64,000 bases of DNA from Uloborus plumipes (Eukaryota; Arthropoda; Arachnida; Araneae; Uloboridae). The translations under genes and the position numbers were made by a program. The notes beneath the pieces were generated by a model. It had not been told where the DNA came from. It saw nothing but the letters and a program-made list of their open reading frames with translations, and made no database searches. Of this stretch, positions 46,856 through 58,575 are shown in pieces. How positions within the stretch are numbered: the first letter of the stretch is position 1; each line of letters starts with the position of its first letter. The stretch is taken from positions 1 to 64,000 of the forward strand of contig JAXGGA010005236.1 of assembly GCA_038373865.1 (NCBI GenBank), written 5' to 3'.

Positions 46856-47316
46856 TGAAAACAAATATTTTGTTCTTCGCAAAGAACGAAAAATCGAGCT
46901 TCAATGGCAATTTTGTGGAAATATATACTGTATCTTTCATTAACCAGTAAGGAAAGAAAAATGTTTTCGCGAGAAGGACCAGCAAGGGGCCCTGAATTTG
47001 AATATTTATTTTAGGATATACGTTTTGCGCTTGTGAGCAACAGATAACCAATTTATTAGAACAGTAATACTTCGAATTTTTATGCATAAAAATCTGTGTT
47101 GTGTTTTTTACTCCAAAAAGTGTTTTTTGACGTGACAAGGATATTGGTTTGGATACTGGATACTGATATAATACTGGTTTAAACAATCAAAAAGTGGTCG
47201 AAAAAACATCAGGAGGAGGAGGAGTTAATGAGAACTTGCTGAAGAAACATATGAAATATAAACTATAGCTTTAGTAACAGTTGTCATACGCTATGATAAA
47301 AAATTACATAGTAATA
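46856..47316. other. Spacer, no gene seen
   Basis: A 166-codon minus-strand frame crosses this stretch and part of MITE copy D. It is AT-driven and has no recognisable domain, so I do not call it a gene. Confidence 0.4.
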
Positions 47317-47324
47317 GTAATTAG

Positions 47325-47492
47325 CAGGCCCGTGATTTAGGGGAATCAGGGGGGTCAATTCTCCCCCCCCCCCTGGCTTTGAGAAATCAATGCATTTACA
47401 CAAAAGTGGGAGAGATTTGTTGTTTTCCAATGAAAATACATTGTGTTTGCACCCTTGTCTTCCCCCCCCCCTCCCCGGAAATGACGGGCCTG
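47325..47492. mobile_element. hAT-type MITE, intact small copy
   Basis: Perfect TSD GTAATTAG (47317-47324, 47493-47500). The ends are CAGGCCCGTGATTT and AAATGACGGGCCTG. Two poly-C runs lie near the ends. It serves as the uninterrupted reference for the split copy at 37261-39833. Confidence 0.82.
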
Positions 47493-47500
47493 GTAATTAG

Positions 47501-47978
47501 CAGGTCTTTGAAAAAAAATTAAAGTTTTAACAGTTAACATGTAGCGACAGTTTTCCAAGTCCCACAAATTTATTAAATGCCTTCATATTAAATTTCCTTA
47601 TATATTTAAAAACTCGAATATATTAACGTGTATTTTTGTCATAAGATTCTTTTTGACTCAAATTACTAGTATGAGGAATGAAAATACATACTGTCCGTCC
47701 TTGAAGACCGCGCCTACCACTCGTGGAGAGTTCCACTTAAAAAAGGGTACATGGGTTGTGGATGATAACTTTCCGGAGTTTTAAATTGAAAACTTGCATT
47801 TGCAATATCCTATTCAAGTAAACTATGTATTTGAAATTAGCATCGTTCCACGTTGTTTGATACGGCTCAAAATGCGTTTTATTATTATTCCCCTTATTGT
47901 TATCTTACTTTCCCCCCTAAGATCAGAGAAGATCTGACGCATGCGTAAATACGCGGAAGGTTTTACTGAAGATCAGAC
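47501..47978. other. Spacer, no gene seen
   Basis: Ordinary sequence up to the left TSD of the 6.6-kb element. Confidence 0.35.
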
Positions 47979-48065
47979 AATACTGCCGTGGGCAGGTAAA
48001 CGGCAGTATCTGCAAAAATGAGTTTTCGAGATATTTGAAGAAACGCGTTTTTGGGCGAAGCCAGA

Positions 48066-48470
48066 ATCACCTGTGTGACATTTGAACTCACACTCTCAAG
48101 TACAACTTTACTTAACATCATATGTATAAAAAAAGTCTAACTTTTTTTATATGTAAATCCATCCTGGGTGTCATAATAAAACATTCCTGTAGAAATTTAC
48201 TGGAAAAATTAATTTAAAATTACTTTTTAAGCACTTAAAACTTGTATCACCTGTGTGACCTTTTTGTAATGGAAAAAACATACAACATATTGAAATATAT
48301 ATATTTCTGTGAATTTTAATTAGAAATATTATTATTTTTTTAAAATCCATATGCCAAAAGAACGAAATTAAATGAATCTGTAAGTAAAAATACTAAAAAA
48401 ATACTTTTTCATGCAGGAAAAGTTGATTTACTTCTATCACCTGTGTGACCATGGGTATCACCTGTGTGAC
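48066..48470. promoter_or_regulatory. Left array of transposase-binding-type motifs
   Basis: ATCACCTGTGTGAC occurs exactly at 48066-48079, 48246-48259, 48436-48449 and 48457-48470, all in + orientation. The motif is an imperfect palindrome (TCAC...GTGA). Distribution outside the gene on both sides suggests transposase or accessory-protein binding (inference). Confidence 0.75.
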
Positions 48471-48792
48471 ATCATACAACATTTTCATGTAAATCGAGTA
48501 ATTTAAGGACAATAGCTAGTATTTTATTAGTATATATGAACGAATACAAATAAGTTACAGCAAATATCTAAATTTAAATGCTAAACGAATATTTACAATT
48601 TCTTGGTAACAATCTTTTTAACCCTTTCCGGCGCGCGTGATTAAATTTTTAGAAATGTGCTGAAAAAATGCTACGAAGGAGTTTAACTGATAGGATGATT
48701 AGACCACTTCCAATTATTTACACTCCTATGCATGACAGAAATTCATTGACAACTTTTGAGGTTACAGAATTGTACGAATATTACTTTCTGTT

Positions 48793-51471
48793 TCATATTT
48801 GGTCTTCATAGGAAATCCTGATGGATGGTTCTTTCTGTTGAGAATTAACGTATTCAATTAATTTGGAAACATTTTCAACGTTCACCTCAAAATGATGAAT
48901 TCTCTTTATTCCTGGAACCACAGGAAAAACACACCATAGGTTAAGATTTTCAGTAGTTTGTTTTATTTCTTCATTGGAAATAAATAAAACATTGGTTTGA
49001 CTAAGAACTTTTTCCGCAACAAAAAAAAACAAATCTCTCGCAGGCTGCACAACAACTTCACCGTGCTTGGCCATGATCTCTCTGCGAACTATTGACTTAG
49101 CCAAACCTCTGATTCCATCGACTGCACCTGTACCATGGGATGTGGTGGTGTATTTCCAACTGAAGTTTCTGTTATGTTTTTTAGCTAAATGCATTAAAAA
49201 TCGGCACATGTATTTATTCTTAAACACAGACAAAGATCCGTCACTCCAGATTATTTCTTCAAAAACGGTTTCGTCAGTAATTAAGCTATCATACAGTTTA
49301 AGCAGCATGGCAGCTACAACATTTTTGTCTTTATGTTGAGTGTCTGAGCATACCAAATATGTACTGCATTTCCCGTTTAAAAATACAGCTACAGTGAATA
49401 ATGTAACTGTTTTTCTACTCCGCAGTGCCGACTGTATTCCGTTTTGGTATTCGCACGAACACCTCATTGCAAAGTCACATTGTAGAATTCGTTTTCCTTT
49501 TGCACTTTTATCCAGGAGAAATTCTTTTTCCTGAATTCTTTTAATATGTACATGCTCCAAAAATTGCGGATAGTCATTTTCAATTTGCTTTTTCAATGCT
49601 GAACATTTGTGTCTTCATGTAACACTTTATCCAGCACTCTGTGTCTGTTTTTTCCCGTTGCTGCCACTTTATAAGCTTCTTTAGGTCAACATTTGTTCTG
49701 ATGTTTTTGCCATTGGAACAATTCTGGCATGTTCCATTCCAACAGTTTAAACTGCTCGCATCACACAAAATTGTGTTCCAAAATGATGAATCATAAGTTT
49801 AAACCTTTAAGCTTTAAAAGAAAATTTTCATGTATTTTAAAACGGCATTGATCCGATGGAGTATTTTTCATCAAAAGTACGTTTGTTGGACGCAAGTCTT
49901 TGAAAACTGTAAAACTGATTTTCATGTCAGGATGAGAATCTTTGAATACAGCAAAAACTTCTCTTAAATACATAGTCAAATAGAACTTCCTTAAAGTCAT
50001 TTTTCTCCTTTTTCTCAACAACAGATGGTTTCTTTCATACATGCACATTGGTATGATATATCAGGTCTGTAAAAAAAGTTTTTCACTACTTCTTCAACGT
50101 CCTCGTTTTTAAAAGATGATAAACTATAGTCAATTCCAACCCCACTCTTTTAGCTAGTCCCATTACAACTGCTTTTTACTTTCTTCTATATCTAATATAT
50201 AGAAGAAAGTATTGGTTTCGTGAAAATTTTCGAATGTCGAATTTTGACGGATTTGCACGTTTTGAGGTGCGCTGAGTCCATTTCGACCATTTTTGGAAAA
50301 TGTCTGTCTGTGTGTGTGTGTGTCTGTGTGTGAGTCTGTATGTGTGTGACCAGTTTTTGTGGCCGCGCTAGAGCAAAAACTACTGAATGAAATCGAACAA
50401 AAATTTTTGCACATATGTACCACCATGTGAACTGGTGCACCTGACTTTTTTTAGCGAATTCCTCCAAGGGGGGTGGAGCAATCGCACGTGTTCTGCGCGG
50501 GGGTGATTGCTATATCTCAGGAAGTAACCGGCGGAATCAAACGAAAATTGGTCCATAGGTAGACCCTACTGAGTACAGGTGCTGATTCAATTTGTTTGTC
50601 AATATCTCAAAGGGGGGTGGAGCAATCAAAAGTGCTTATTTTGTCATTGCACCTACTGTATCTCGAGAAATATTGAAGAGATTTGAATGAAATTTGGAAT
50701 AACACTAACCCAATAAGGAAGCAAGCATCGATTAAATTTTGGCGCCAATCGCCCCAGGGGGAGGGTGGGGTGATTTTTGCGCTTAGTCAACAATGCGAAA
50801 AATCAATTCATTAAAAAAATCGCTTTCACGCTATTTAATTATCAAAACAGCTGAAAACTTTCAATGATTTGAAATTTTTAACTGTTGCCAATTTCTTTTT
50901 ACTAACAAATAAAATGTTTGCAATTAATCTAAACAAGGCTTTTGCAATGATTTCCAATTTCGCTCATTGATTCTGCATTTGCAGGGCTATTACGATAATT
51001 GGGAAATTGGAGCTGTTTCCAATTATTCGGGCGAGTACGTATTTTATTTTGTAACTGGAGTTCATAAGATAGATATAGAAGTTTCGTGACGGCCACGACA
51101 GCTAGTTGCTTACGTGGAGAAGCAGGAAGGTTTCTTGCACATCTTTTCACTGGTTTCCCAAGTGAGTGAGGTTTCTTATATGAACCAAAAGATTTTCTAT
51201 TTAGAGATTTAGAATATTTTGTTTCACTTTGCTGTTCCCTTGATTCAAATTCTTTCCTTTTCTTATTTTCACGAGATTTACGTTTCCTTTCTGCTGCTGC
51301 ACTTCGATACGCTTTCAGTTGACTGGTGCTCATTTTTGAAATTCTATTTCTTCTGCTGGATTCACTCATTTTATTTTGATTCGATTTAAAATCTGGATCA
51401 TTTTCAGTCTTCTTTCGCTTGTACTTTTTCTGACTTAAATTATGCTTTAAACTTTTCTCGTTATCTTCCAT
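48793..51471 (-). pseudogene. Broken transposase of the 6.6-kb element
   Basis: Read on the minus strand. The N-terminal part (50929-51471, 180 codons) is Lys/Arg-rich, with SMSTSQLKAYRSAAAERKRK-like basic stretches and a LPASPRKQLAVVAV block. After the interrupting repeat comes YLREVFAVFKDSHPD, then FKDLRPTNVLL, DQCRFKIHENFLLKL (49791-50048), a Cys-rich LNCWNGTCQNC (about 49715-49745), then the long part 48793-49596 with IIWSDGSLSVFKNKYM and TTTSHGTGAVDGIRG, likely catalytic-core motifs. I recognise the order (LRPxxV, HEN, WSDG..FKN, SHGxGAVDG) from an arthropod transposase-like family but cannot name it. Lesions: the insertion, and frame changes near 49785 and 49600. Confidence 0.75.
50163..50900. 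repeat. Dispersed repeat interrupting the transposase
   Basis: It starts with the hairpin TTTCTTCTATAT-CTA-ATATATAGAAGAAA (about 50181-50211) and contains a (GT)n tract at 50303-50350 and two AAGGGGGGTGGAGCAATC phrases (50465 and 50609) in the style of a family of imperfect tandem units. The surrounding transposase frame is absent here. No TSD was established. Confidence 0.5.
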
Positions 51472-51702
51472 GTTTAGTTTTAAAAGAAAACCAAATTCTT
51501 ATAATTAAGATTAGAATAATAGTTTAATCTGCAAATGCAAACTGGCTAACTTTAAGGAATTGAAAGAATAAATAGAGTTGCCAGATTTTAAAACAGAAAA
51601 ATATTAAATTTCTTTTTAAAAAATATTTTATTATTAGCGCCCTCTACTGGAACCAAATGAATTAAAAAAAATTCTTACTGTTATTTGGAACCTGTTTTAT
51701 CA

Positions 51703-51915
51703 GTCACACAGGTGATAGTAAATGTCATACAGGTGATAATAAATGTCACACAGGTGATAGGTCAGTTAAGGGTCAGAAAAAAGGTATCAATTTAAAATGT
51801 TTAGTGTTGTTTTATCAGCAATATGTTTTACCTTTGATTGCAAAAAATCAGAAATATAAAGTTATTTTAAGTGTCCTAACAAAAACTTTTGTATGTCAAA
51901 TATCACCTGTGTGAC
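51703..51915. promoter_or_regulatory. Right array of transposase-binding-type motifs
   Basis: GTCACACAGGTGAT (the reverse complement of the left motif) at 51703-51716 and 51745-51758, a one-base variant at 51724-51737, and a + copy at 51902-51915. Three of four point opposite to those on the left, as expected for elements with mirror-image ends. Confidence 0.75.
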
Positions 51916-52413
51916 AAGGGGGCATATAAAATATATGATATACTCATTAAAATAAAGAACTTAATTTACTTAATTAATTACATTTAATTGCTTTTAAAAT
52001 ATTAATTATATTCACTAAAAGTGCCTTTTACGAAAAAAGTAGTTTTCTTGTCAATAACAATGTAATTATCTCAGTTTTTGAATCAGAAATCAGTATTGAG
52101 AAAAAAATCAAGTTTTCAAAAGTTTATAATTGACCTCCACATTAAAAATAAAAAAATAAAAAAAATTGAAACTTTTGTTGCTTGTACCATAAACTATGAA
52201 CATTTTTCTTTCATTTAATAGAAAAAACTCCTTTAAACAAAGAAAAAAAAAATTTCAGTGTCAGGCTCACTTTTTCTGGCTTTGCCCTTTTGATTTCCCA
52301 CAAACACCCATAAAACATTGAACTTCGAACATAGGCGATACTATATGTTTATACCGATATATTTTTTGGGTAATCGATTGAATTTTGATTTTGCAAGCGC
52401 AGAGAGAGGTAAA

Positions 52414-52437
52414 GCAGATACTGCCGTTTACCTGCCC
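52414..52437. repeat. Internal copy of the terminal repeat
   Basis: GCAGATACTGCCGTTTACC then TGCCC is the exact reverse complement of positions 8-31 of the left terminus (47990-48013), but it lies 2.2 kb inside the right end. A similar copy lies at 54412-54435, before the true end at 54582-54612. Confidence 0.75.
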
Positions 52438-52919
52438 TTTTCACTCTAATTGTCCTGCGGGATTGACTGGCAGCCGGCAGTAACTGCACAGTATGCTACT
52501 AAATGTCCAGCATTTACATATTCGACAACATGCCGGAGTAGATATGTTATTACGAAATATATTATTGCATTGTGAATGATATGTTTTATTTAAAAATATA
52601 CATAAATACCGTGCATCCACTTGATATAGATTTAATGTAAACGAACGCGAAATATAATTAAAAAATATAATGAAACTATGCAAAATATGAAGCAAAACTT
52701 GATGATTCTTCACCCATTTTTACTTTTTTTTTACTAAATAAAGGAAGTCATGTGATCACAAAGAAAATTTCACTCAAAATTAAGGTTAAATTTTGATTTT
52801 GCTCACCCCCGAATGAATGGTGAGTAGTTGTTTTGACCTATCAGCACGTGCCCTATCAGTACCTACTAACATATAAACAACCGAAATATCCTTTTCGACC
52901 ATGCCCCAGTTAATTACGT

Positions 52920-53010
52920 CGAGTTTTCTCGTAACGTTTGTATGTACGTCTATATGTACGTATGTATGTACGTATGTTTCTATGTATATATGCGTATGTA
53001 TGTATGTCGC
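52920..53010. repeat. (TATG/TACG)n microsatellite
   Basis: Imperfect repeats of GTATGTACGTATGTATG type lie just before the foldback repeat. Confidence 0.7.
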
Positions 53011-53082
53011 ATAACTCAAAAACTATATGCCGTAAAAGCTTCTAGTTTGGTATGTAGGCTCTGAGGGTGGTCTAGTTGTGCA

Positions 53083-54296
53083 CCTCCCCTTGTGGTTGTA
53101 TTCGATTGTTCCCAAGGGGGTCTTTTAGCCTTTTGTGGGATAAATCAATGTTAATTTCAATGCAGATTGAGTGATATGATTTGGTACAACCACTTGGTGA
53201 TATATCGCCAAACTTTTGGTCGCCAAGTGTTTGCCGCCAAGTTGGCGACAAATTTGGTGAAAAAATGATTTTTTTAAAAAAAATTGGATTCAATTTGGCG
53301 CTATTGGGCGCATTTTGCGAAAAAATCACTTAATCATGTTAAAATTGGCGATATTTAGAAAATAAATCATTGTAAAATAATATTTTGCATTTATTCGTGA
53401 CAAACTGGGGGTGTAAATGTTTGAATTGTTATCTTGCTCACTCTAATGTACTATTTTAACACTCGAGGTATTTATTATGGAATTTAAATGTAAAAGGAAG
53501 TAGTGGGGCGTTCACATCAGATGTTTTAAAATTACTACAAATCAGTTAATGCTTTGTACTTTGCATCAAAACAAGAAATCACTTTGAAAAAAAGAGCGCT
53601 TGAAATGCTTGTGTGCTGACGATTTTTTTTATAGCACTATTAAAACAGCTAGGGATTAAACTGCAAAAACTATCGTCTGTTAGTATGAAAACAACTGTAA
53701 TTAAAAGAAAACAAAACAATGTAAATAAAATCATTTCATTGCTGCATTTTTGTTTGTCGTCTGCCAAGTTTGGCTTGTGTATCTTTGAAATCGTGAAAAA
53801 TATTGTTTGCTAGTGGAGAGAAACTTTATTTGAAAGAAAAAAACCTGGTATGGACCCCACACTACTTTCTTTTACGTGTAAATTTCTTAGTAAATGCCTT
53901 AAGTGTTTAAATAGTGCTTGGAATAAGCAAGATAACAATTCAAACATTTACGCCCCTAATGTACCACGAATAATGCAAAAAATGATTTACAACGATTCAT
54001 TTTCTAAATATCGCCGATTTTAGCATCATTCAGTGGATTTTTCGCAAAATACCGCCAATAGCGCTAAATTGAACCCTAACTCATAAAATAATTTTTTCGC
54101 CAAATTTGTCGCCAATTTGGCGATATGTCACCAAGTTGGCGACAAGCACTTGGCGACCAAAAGCTTGGCGACATATCGCCAAGTGGTAATGCCAATTTAT
54201 ATCACTCAAGTCTGCATTGATATTAACACTGATTCACCCCAAAAATTAATAAAACACCGCCCTGGGAACATTCAAGTGCAACCAATGACCTCCCGT
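53083..54296. repeat. Foldback repeat with about 430-bp arms
   Basis: The left arm (about 53083-53520) and right arm (about 53850-54296) are inverted copies over their whole length with moderate divergence. Landmarks mirrored in order include CACTTGGTGATATATCGCC against GGCGACATATCGCCAAGTG, TTTTGGTCGCCAAGTG against CACTTGGCGACCAAAA, GTTTGAATTGTTATCTTGC against GCAAGATAACAATTCAAAC, and AATGCAGA...TGAGTGATAT against ATATCACTCA...TCTGCATT. The loop is about 330 bp. No protein is encoded. It sits in the right part of the 6.6-kb element. Confidence 0.85.
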
Positions 54297-54411
54297 GACC
54301 TCCCATTAGGGCACCCCTACTTTCGCTTAGTTTAGGTACAAAGGAAAACGGCTTTTGCGGCTTGATGCAAGTTTTGCACAGCGATTCATATTACGTTCAT
54401 CTTGCAGACGT

Positions 54412-54435
54412 GTAGATACTGCCGTTTACCTGCCC
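54412..54435. repeat. Second internal copy of the terminal repeat
   Basis: GTAGATACTGCCGTTTACC then TGCCC matches the 52414-52437 copy with one change. It lies 177 bp before the right end. Confidence 0.7.
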
Positions 54436-54616
54436 ATCGTAACGAAAAATGCAGTTACTGCTAATTACCATTGGTTAAAAAACAGTTTTTTTTTCATCGG
54501 AAACCAAAAAAAGATGCTTGTACCATAAAACTAATGTAACATAGATTTCAAAAATACAAAAAAATGAAAATCGAAAATTTTGCAGTTACTGCCCTTTACC
54601 TGCCCACGGCAGAATA

Positions 54617-56041
54617 AGTATCTATTTGTATTGAGATAGTAAATTAAAAAGAATATTTACTTGAAAACAAGTAAAAGGGGTAGTAACACCTAACGTAAAT
54701 TTTACCGCCCTGGTCAAAGTTAAGTTTTTTAAATACTGTCGAGTAACATCTGTAGAAGTTGAAAAGATATTTTCATCTTTAGGTAAGGTTTTCAATGACA
54801 AAACGCAATATCTAACTGGAGAAAGCCTTGAAGAACATTTAGATTTTTTGCCACAGAAGTAATTCATATGCATGCATATTAATGAAAATATTTTTTTTTA
54901 CCTCCTTAATAACAAAATGCAAAAATAAAATGGTGTAGTCTTTTTATTTTATTATTCAGATATGACAACGTTTTTAGCATAAGTGAAAAAATAAAAAAAA
55001 AAGTATTTTAATGATGAAGCACCAAGTTTCCGCCCCTAAGCCGGGGCAAAGGCGGAAATGCTGTGCATTGCATGTCTTTTAATGATTGTTCCAGTACAGC
55101 AAATCCAGATTCGAATGGTTACAAATGGCACCCAATAACTGTATTTTGTAATTGGATTTTCTTCCGAGTGTCTTTTATACGAGTATATGAATGATTTCTT
55201 TTTCATTCATTTGCTTCTTCAGCATACGCCATTTGAATAACACGAAGCGCATTCTCAGAAATCCTAACAATATCATGTCCCCGAAGGCTAGCACAAAAAT
55301 TATTTTACCTAGAGAGTTTTTTTAATTTTTTATTTGTCAGAAATACTTTTACCGATGTTATCCCATTCAAATTAAGACAATCCTTCATTTATTTTTTCCT
55401 ACAGAAAATTTTGAATAACCCAAAGTCGCAGGTATCTCAACCTGTTTCTCAAATTATTTTTAAATTTTACATGAATATTTCGCAAGTTTGATTTGTAATA
55501 CTGAGTTATGCATATTTAAGAGTGTAAGATGGAATTATCTTAGTTCATTTTACTCATTAAGTAAACAAGGTACAGCATTTTAAACTTTGCCCCAAGGTTT
55601 GCATGTCAGTATCCTGGTTTAGGAATAAGTTCAATTACTAAAGACAAAAATAATTAATTTTGAATCTGCAGTACTACAGCAATGTTTATTCTTCTTATGT
55701 CTGCAAATTATGAGTCATAGTCTGCTTGTAAATGTTTATTGTGCTGTGGTGGCTTGTGTCTTTATAATCTCTCTTAATTTATCTAACCGTGTGTTGTTTT
55801 AGAAAGGATATCTAAACACAGAGATGCTTTAAATTCTTTATTAGTATCTACAATAATGACTTAAACCATTTTTCTTGATTCCATTTTCTCTTTTATTTTC
55901 ACACCATTTAATTGGAGTACTACTTATTGGCCCCCTCCCTTCGGGGTTTTGCTTTCCATGCAGAGAACGTGGAAGTCCTCCCCCCCCCCTCCGTCTATCA
56001 ATAATGTAGTTTTATTTTTTTTATTTATTTTTTATCAACGC
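54617..56041. other. AT-rich sequence, no gene seen
   Basis: A short minus-strand frame at 54622-54873 has no recognisable domain. A GCCCCTAAGCCGGGGC palindrome lies at about 55033-55048. A poly-C run occurs near 55980. Confidence 0.35.
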
Positions 56042-56049
56042 CTACCTAG

Positions 56050-58567
56050 CAAGGCCGTATCCAGAAAAAAACTTCGGGAGGGGCCCAGAGTTTCGCACAT
56101 TGCCCAAACACACATACATTTTTGTGTGTGCTATGAGTCTAATTTGCTAGTTGACCCCCTCCTCCCCCCACGATGTTTGATGTGTGTGTTTTTCATTTCT
56201 TTATTCTTATTATTTTCTTGAACTGACCTTTATTGGAAATGAAGAGATATGTAATGACAACTTTTTTAAATGGGGTAGAATATCCGTAATTTTAGGGGGT
56301 CCGGGGGTTTCTCCCCCGGGAAAATTTTTGAAAAAAAGTTTTAAAATTCTGCATTTTGAGGCCTTATATGGGGCAATCGGGACTTCAAAAACATGTTGGA
56401 AAAGTAGGCAAACACCAATCTCATAAATTTTCTGCATTCTTTTGCAAATTAAGATTAATCAAAGCTTAAAAAAATGTTTAGTTTAACAAACGATTAACAT
56501 TAAGCGACAGAGAGGAAGGACAAGGGTGGAGAAAAGATTAACACATTATCACTTGCTTACATCGGTTTTCACTATAGTTACATAGTAGTTTTTGATCAGT
56601 TCTCCAACTCACCGACAGACACAGCACTTGTTAGTAACATAAAATAACCAATATTATAAAACACATAAAATTCTTTAAAAGAAAGAGTGTAGAGATTAAA
56701 AAAATAATTAACGAGAGAGTAACATTCTGGCCATTTAGTTAATTCATATTTTAATTATTTATAAGAAATAGGATTGAAGCACTTTTGAAGGAGTTTCAAA
56801 AAGGTATTTAATGATTTTCAAAGACTCTGGAACAGTTAAAATTCTTTAAAGCATTTCATTTGCACTTTCCAGTCTCTGACGTTTTAATAGTTGATTGGAC
56901 AGTCTTACGAAATTGTTAAAACTTTGAAAGACACATCTTTTAAAAATTAAAAATAGATATTAAAAAATACTTATAACGACAATTTCTTTTTCAATCACTA
57001 GTACTGCAGAAAACGAAAAAGAATACATAGGTAGGGTAATATTTTTTCTCGTGCTTAACATATTAATAAAAGAATCAATTACAAAGTAACTTCTAAAATA
57101 CTGAATTAGGTATTTAATGAATAGTCAGAAATGAAACATGCGAGTCACAAAAAATTATTTTTGAAAATATGCTACAAAAAATGCTGGAATATGATTTTTG
57201 CATTACGCAGAATATTTTTTTAAATCAAGGAGCTGAGTTTCGCGCAACTTGATGCCCACCTCCCCTCCATTTGTGCTAGAAACTTTAAAATTCAAGGTTT
57301 ACAGCTATATTTAACAAAGTATTCAAGGTTTTTAAGCATTTGTAAATGGATTTTTTTTAAGTAACTTTTGTCTAAGTTTGGTGAGCGTCCAACAAAGCAG
57401 AGGGTCTGTGAACGTATCCGTTTTTGTGTGGTCTTGTTGATATTAACATGTTTAGAAGTGTTTGAAGACATGTTTAGCTATTAAAATCCCTCGAGGATTA
57501 CAAATGCTTATAAATGGGGACCAAAAAAGTACCCTGTTCAAGGGCGTAGCTAGGGGGGTGCAGCTGCACCCCCTAGATCAAAGCCTATGGGAGGTCACTG
57601 TGACCTCCCATTTTATTTATTTTTTTTGACATACGATTTTGTCCCCTTTCGTGCTTTTCATTGTAACATGCTGGCGCAGACAAATAAATTCGTAACTCGG
57701 TGAAATTTGGAAATTCATTCGGTCATTGAGAGTGCACCCCTCGCCTCCTCTCCCACCAATAAATTTTAAGCCCTTGTCGCCACTTATCAGAGAATGCGTT
57801 TTTAATTTACCGAATGAAACTCAGAACTTTACTGAATAATTAAAAAATAAATAAATAAAATACAAGAATGCATACTTATCTATGTCTACCAAAAGAGACG
57901 TGAGGCATCACGAAAATAAATAAATTAATTAATTAAAGAAAAAAAAAGGAAAAAAATAAATAAAATAAAGAAGTTCAGCCTTGCAATACTGTCTCACTGT
58001 TTTCAAATTTCATGAGCCAATTTGCATTGGATAAGAACTTTTTGGGAGGTCACAGTGACCTCCTATTGGGGTGCCACTGCTTGCACCCCCCTAACGTCAG
58101 TCCTGGCTACGCCCTTGACCCTGTTAATTGAATCAGGGCGCTGAGAAGCAATCTCAGCCTAGTCGGAAACTCGGGGCCCGGCGATTAGGGGGTAAGAATC
58201 TGAGTGGTGTAAGTTTTATAAGTTTTATGGGGGGAGGGGGGACCGCCGATCAAACTGATAAGTAGCTTGCCTTGAGCCTGAATTGATTTGGGAAAGAGAG
58301 CTGGAAGTGCTAATGAGAGTCTTGTTTTCAAATTTGTTTTGCAGCTATAATAAGAATTTGAATTGTCTTTTTTTTTTTTTTTTTTTTTGTACTTCTTCAA
58401 ATTTTTACTCGTTTAATAGTTAAAAAGAAAAAAGAATATAATTTTTTTTGCCATTTGAAATTAAAAAAAAAAGAAAACGTTTTTTTTTTTCTGTTTTACG
58501 TTATAAAACATTTCGGGTTTCGGAGGGGGCTCGGGCCCGTCGGGCCCCCCCTCTGGATACGGCCTTG
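56050..58567. mobile_element. hAT-type element, CAAGGCCGTATCCAG family
   Basis: A perfect 8-bp TSD, CTACCTAG (56042-56049, 58568-58575). The ends CAAGGCCGTATCCAG and CTGGATACGGCCTTG are perfect inverted copies over 15 bp. Subterminal GGGCCC-rich phrases lie on both sides. No transposase is recognised in its 2.5 kb, and a second hAT MITE is nested at 57539-58117. Confidence 0.85.
57539..58117. mobile_element. hAT-type MITE carrying GGTCAnnnTGACC palindromes
   Basis: A perfect 8-bp TSD, ACCCTGTT (57531-57538, 58118-58125). The ends CAAGGGCGTAGCTAGG and CTGGCTACGCCCTTG are inverted copies. Each arm carries one palindrome: GGTCACTGTGACC at 57593-57605 and GGTCACAGTGACC at 58048-58060. Non-coding; nested in 56050-58567. 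Confidence 0.85.
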
Positions 58568-58575
58568 CTACCTAG

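Larger units (their letters stand above)
47983..54612 (-). mobile_element. 6.6-kb DNA transposon with 4-bp TSD and iterated subterminal motifs
   Basis: The left end CTGCCGTGGGCAGGTAAA and the reverse complement of the right end agree at 33 of 35 positions, and AATA flanks both sides (47979-47982, 54613-54616). A broken transposase lies on the minus strand at 48793-51471, interrupted by a foreign repeat at about 50163-50900. Eight copies of ATCACCTGTGTGAC (one with a base change) lie outside the gene, four on the left and four on the right. The right side is enlarged by a foldback repeat (53083-54296) and extra copies of the terminal sequence. A 4-bp TSD would fit Sola-like elements among others; I do not assign a superfamily firmly. 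Confidence 0.82.

Noticed and set aside
46686..47186. 166-codon minus-strand open frame
   Set aside because: It runs across CACTG-type MITE copy D and ordinary AT-rich DNA, has no recognisable domain, and its length is explained by low stop density in one frame.
48616..48640. piggyBac-like left end TTAACCCTTTCCGG
   Set aside because: No inverted partner with TTAA was found nearby, and CCCTTT after TTAA is too short to be convincing.
50163..50467. Overlapping minus-strand frames with His/Thr repeats
   Set aside because: They are translations of the GT microsatellite inside the dispersed repeat that interrupts the transposase.
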